DNA from: Embiotoca jacksoni | Taxonomy: Eukaryota; Chordata; Actinopteri; Embiotocidae | Reading direction: 5' to 3' | Assembly (NCBI GenBank): GCA_022577435.1 | Contig: JAKOON010000021.1 | Location: 8,713,199-8,777,198 of the forward strand | Length of the DNA stretch: 64,000 nt | Shown: positions 59,601 through 64,000 of the stretch, piece after piece | Numbering within the stretch: position 1 is the stretch's first letter | Layout: every line of letters starts with the position of its first letter | Notes under the pieces: model-generated | Database searches by the model: none | What the model was told of the DNA's origin: nothing | Seen by the model: only the letters and a program-made list of their open reading frames with translations | Program-made: the position numbers and the translations under genes

Positions 59601-60110
59601 GGCATTTTTCTAAGCGGCGATCAACCGTGACATCACCCATCGAGTTTGGTTTTATAGCCATCGCCATTTGGTATTTTGGAGCCTAAAGTGACCATATCTG
59701 GACATGCTGGGGAGGAGCCAGCAGTGAATCTGACTTCATCGCTGAGGACATGTCCTGCCCACCTATAGAGGAAACCGGATAGCACCACCGGCCTGTCAAT
59801 CAAACAGACCAAACATACGGCTTTTTGAGGCTTAATATGTAATTAGTGATGGTATTATTTTCAAATGGACCACCAGAAAACTAATAAGAAGGAGTGACTT
59901 TAGCAAATGAGGACATTGTGATTTGTGGAAAACATTTCTTGACTTTGCATTTCATTAAGGAAATTTGAATGGGAGTCTATAGAGCCAGAGCGTTTTAGGA
60001 GCCAGCCCCTAGTGGCCCTCTGTGGTATTACAGTTTAAGGCACCTCCGCATTGGCCTTACTTTTCAGGCCCGGAGGCTACGTCCACTTTTATATACAGTC
60101 AATGGATGGA
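59600..60110 (+). repeat. Dispersed repeat, copy 2 (fullest)
   Basis: The longest of three copies. It contains 'aaatggaccaccagaaaactaataagaagg', 'gaatgggagtctatagagcca', 'gccagcccctagtggccctc', 'ggccttacttttcaggcccggaggctacgtccac' and ends 'tatacagtcaatgg'. The same blocks occur at 8386-8517 (+) and 45180-45575 (-). Non-coding. Confidence 0.7.
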
Positions 60111-60119
60111 CCACATATC

Positions 60120-63100
60120 TTTTGAAATGCATCAAACTTCACTTCATTCAAGAAACAGACACAAGTAGAAATCGATGCATAACATGTGTATTATTCACGT
60201 GTGGGGAGTGCTACTGTGGCTACTCCTTTATCACAAAGTAACAGTGTGCTACTGACCCTGGAGAGTGAGGGATGAACAACATATTGCTGTCTTTGAAGCC
60301 TTATCTTCTTCTCCTTTCCTCCCTCTCTGAAAGCTCAATGACAAATGCCAGCACAACTCTGCAATCACAATAATCAAATTGTCGTTCTCGCGAAAACAAA
60401 GGCAGGGTGGATGAAGTAAAACAACAAATACCACGATGTGAAACTAATTTACTCTGCAGCTTTTGATTATCAGACACAAACACTTTCCCTCCTCCACGTA
60501 CAAGCCAAGGAGGAGTGCGACTAGAAAACAGCAGCCTTTAACAGGCTCCCTCATCTTTGTCAAACTGCAGAGGTACACAGTGACTATTCATCAAGCTGTC
60601 AGTCTCTACTTTCTTTACTTAACAATATCTAAACCTCAACAAAATGCTGCAACATCACCCAGCGTTCTCAGAAGACTTTAATTCCAAGCGCGTGCACACT
60701 GTGCCCTCTAAATATTGAGAGATAACACTCGGGCTTAAGCAGAAGTTGTAAAGCCTCGTAGGACTTATTGGGAGAACACGACATGCCCTAATAGGATTTC
60801 CAGCCTATTGTTTGGATAATGCTATCATGTCTGGGCAAGGATTGAATGGTTTATAGTGGCATTGCTGCACACTTAAAAAATTTGAAGCTGTAATGCTCAG
60901 ACAGAGACAGCAAGCAGCTTTTGCTACCCTACAAATGACAAAAAATATATATATATATCTTAGATAAATTCCTTGAGGATGAGTTCATTTAAACAACTTG
61001 AATTACACGATTGTCTAAACGACTGGACTTGTATATCATGTTAACAATTAATATCATTACTATGTGTAATATACAATTGTTGCATAATAAAGAAGAACTC
61101 AGATTATTATCACAAAAGTCTACAGTTAACCTAATCCCTAATCCCTATTGAGCATTTTAGTGGTTTTCAGCTCATTGTTTTGGCCAAGAACTTTACTGTT
61201 GCTGCTTCGGTGTCACTAATCATGTCAAACTTGTTTCCAGCTGTAGCAACTGTTTTAAACAAAAAGCCTAAACTACTTGTACTCTACCTGCCCACCATCT
61301 CAAACAAAGTTAGCAATTTGCTGATGAATTAAGCAGCACATTGAGCAACAAGAGAGTCAGATACTTTTGTCAAGAATTGGTGGAGACCAAAAATAGAGAA
61401 AAATCAGAGTATGGATATTAGAGATGGGCATTTCTAGCAAAAATAACATTTGACATTTTCACAGTAAACTGAGGTATGTAGTTGTGCCGGAATGGAATTA
61501 ACTCCAGTCGTTCCTTACAAGCTAATTCATTATCACTTTAGTTATTTAGAGTCTTCCTCAAGCGCATACACTGTTTGTTACATCCTCCAGAAACTAGTCA
61601 ATGAAGTTTTCCAGCTGCCAGCAATCAATAAAAGTGTAAACTCATTGGTCCTGGTTACGTAGGGGGCTGTTGGTAAATCCGGGGGTAATCACAAACAAGT
61701 GTCCAATGTCCAATACTTAATACTTCCAAAAACAGGGCAAATGTAGAGGACTGCCTTTGTTTAAGTGTGTGTCAAAAGCTAATATCTCAGCCACAACTGA
61801 TCCCAACTACTGATGGAAATTTGTCAACAAAACAGAACTTTCCAAGTTCTAAAGTAAAATGGGAAGTTAGGCTGTCACTGTTACAGTTTGGGGGGAAACC
61901 ATGTCTCTCTGTAGTGGATTAAGACTTTGCCTCCTAGAATGAACATTGTAGGGTATTGAGATGAGGAAAGCACACAGGATAATATGGATAAAAAAAAAAC
62001 AAGAGTGTGATCAGATGAGTGATGGTAGTAGGTTATCATAAAGCATACTTTGATTATGTGTCATTAATCATAAAAAAAAAATACAAATAAAACTTACATG
62101 CTGAGTACTTATGCCAACTATGAGAACTGTTTTATGTGAGAACAAAGACATGAAAATGAAAGATTGCTTCCTCTGTGATTATCATAATCAATGCAGTGGA
62201 GGTCCATCAAACACAACTATTGAATATCATGATTTAAGCCACCATTCATTCTTTCACTGCAACAGTGGGTGATTTCCACTCCGAAGGTTTGGAGAATGTT
62301 AAAGCTTTCTCCCGAGATGGAAAGAGAAGACAAGTAGCTCAGGCCAAGCTTTAAAATGGACAAGTCAGTCTCACTGTGGTTGGCTGCTCCCTAATCTAAA
62401 TCTTTGCTGAGGATTTGTGACAGTGAGACAAAGGGGAAGAGAGGGAAATAGAGCTCCCGTGGGTCGGTAGCTATCCAAACCTAAAGCCAGGCCTCTCGGA
62501 GACAGACAGAGAGACATATATCATATTAGTCACAACTATACTAGTCTACACAGGGAATTGCATGACGGGGTGTAAGACATAGGTTGTATGGAAAGAAAAG
62601 GGTAAGGGGAGGGTTTTGTCTCAGGAGTTTGATGTGCGAAAAAGGAACACAAGGTTAAAGATTCCAAGACTTGATTGACAGGTGGAGCCGCACAGAAATC
62701 AAAGAGGTCAAGACGGAGCACGGCCCGAGGGAAGCAGAATCTGAGAGAGAGGGGAGGGAAGAAAAGAGGCTGAGCAGGGCAATTTGGAGTTTAGAAAGGG
62801 GAGCTGGGGTTAGGGGGATGCTTTATGAAAAAACAAGTTAAAAGGCACCTACAGGAAAAGCTATAGATATATAAAGAGAAGAAGAGGAGGAAGGGGAGAG
62901 AGAAAGAAAGTCATGGAGGGTGACAAATCCAGGATGAGCTGGTCTTATTGCTAGATGCAGGGTGGGAGCCATTCTGTGGCAAACCACTGCAACATGAGGG
63001 AAGAGGAGGAGGGGAAGAGGAGGCTGGGTCCTGTAAAAGCTAACAAATTGAACTCCACTTATTGCCGGTGCAAGTAGACCAAAATTAGTTTATGGCCCAG

Positions 63101-63360
63101 TAGATCAGGCTTTGGACCGTTATCACAAGGTTTTACATCAAGCTGACCAACACACAACTCATCATAAAAGTACAGCAAGAACCGAGAGACATTTTATGGA
63201 TGCTGAGTTTATCATTCTGAAGCTTTCATTTATGCTAACATCTTGACATTTTCTAATTTTTCTTTTCTATACAATATTTAAGTCCTGTTCAGTAAAGTTA
63301 ACTTTCGATCAAGGCGAAGAGTCCAGTGCCACGGTCGCAGCTGTCCTAAGCTGTTTTTAC
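60120..63360. other. Unannotated stretch, no exon recognised
   Basis: AT-rich and apparently unique. It includes a short AT array near 60945-60958 and a purine-rich stretch at 62875-63030 (gagaagaagaggaggaagg, gaagaggaggagg). No coding exon or RNA gene was identified. Confidence 0.5.
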
Positions 63361-63369
63361 TTTTTCATT

Positions 63370-63710
63370 CACATTTGGCTTTTGTTCAAAGTGACATGTA
63401 AGGGCTTTTAAACTTGTTAACATCAGGATGGACTTTGTTAACATGCCAAGTACTGAACATTTACCACGGATGCCATTTTGGTTGGCATGTTAGCATGCTA
63501 CCATTTGCTTATTACCATTAAACACCACATACAGTTAAGGCTATTGGACAAGCTGACATTTTGGACTAAATCTTTGCTGATAGTGGCATCTAAAAAGTTT
63601 GCAGGTCGTCAAAAGTCCTCCTTTTGAGGTAAAATTTCAAGACAATCCACCCAAAAGATATTAAGACATTTAATTTGAAACCAAAAACCTGGTGGGCTGG
63701 TGGGGATATC
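63370..63710 (+). repeat. Dispersed repeat ('ggcatgttagcatgcta' family)
   Basis: Contains 'ttggcatgttagcatgctaccatttgct', 'attaccattaaacacca', 'acaatccacccaaaagatattaagacattt' and 'ggtgggctggtgggg', in the order of a widespread fish repeat. The piece at 25790-25960 is an inverse-orientation fragment of the same broad family. Confidence 0.6.
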
Positions 63711-64000
63711 TAATGTACCCATATCTCATTCTGGTACAGGCAAATACATCATTTGAGATGATGCTAAGCCCAGGGTGTAGTGACCGTGCCCTTCGAGGTT
63801 AGTGTCATTCTGCATCATCTGAGTTAAAGTAGGGCACCGCGAATGTCTATTGAAAGATTTGTTCTCATACATAAAGCCAATGTGGAGATTTGTTACTTCA
63901 TAATTGTACATTTTACCCGAAGATAGATGACAAGTCAGGGTGTCACCAAATGTTTTAAACGTCATTCTCCAGGGACCACAAATACCAAATGTCATGGCTA

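Noticed and set aside
1..64000. CRISPR array, operon, prophage or other prokaryotic system
   Set aside because: The sequence is clearly a spliced vertebrate genome; its regular repeats are microsatellites and transposons with no spacer structure.

Overview
This is a stretch of a vertebrate nuclear genome, most likely a percomorph teleost fish. Genes are split into short exons with GT-AG introns. The intergenic sequence is full of CA/GT microsatellites and homopolymers, and it carries repeat families common in spiny-rayed fishes: TTAA-flanked MITE-like elements, a tRNA-derived SINE, degraded Tc1/mariner elements and a family ending in a 'tatacagtcaatgg'-type tail. There is no bacterial, plasmid, viral or CRISPR content. 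The species cannot be named from the sequence alone.

Four protein-coding genes can be supported by exon-by-exon reading. (1) 1.8-6.3 kb, + strand: the 3' two-thirds of adap1 (both PH domains; the ArfGAP half lies before the window). (2) 11.0-13.3 kb, - strand: a complete three-exon sox8, 456 residues. (3) 15.7-32.4 kb, + strand: a complete eleven-exon lmf1, 577 residues, including an 11-nt microexon. (4) 39.4-41.8 kb, + strand: the first two coding exons of rab26. Its remaining exons are not found in the last 22 kb of the window.

Layout: adap1 and sox8 converge, with about 4.7 kb of repeat-rich DNA between their stop codons. sox8 and lmf1 are head to head, 2.4 kb apart start codon to start codon, the arrangement I recall for human SOX8/LMF1 on 16p13.3. 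lmf1 and rab26 are in tandem, separated by about 7 kb. From 42 kb to the end no exon was recognised; this part holds degraded transposons (a Tc1-like element at 50.3-51.2 kb and two Mos1-like helix-turn-helix fragments), microsatellites and unique AT-rich sequence.

The genes do not form one pathway. adap1 encodes a phosphoinositide-binding Arf GAP adaptor, sox8 a SoxE transcription factor, lmf1 an ER membrane factor for maturation of dimeric lipases, and rab26 a vesicle GTPase. What links them is chromosomal position. No undescribed biological system is evident. The best leads are the lmf1 microexon, a perfect CACGTG palindrome just upstream of the lmf1 start, opposed GT/CA arrays around rab26 exon 2, the mobile-element fragments with intact reading frames, and a few structured or possibly regulatory non-coding stretches.
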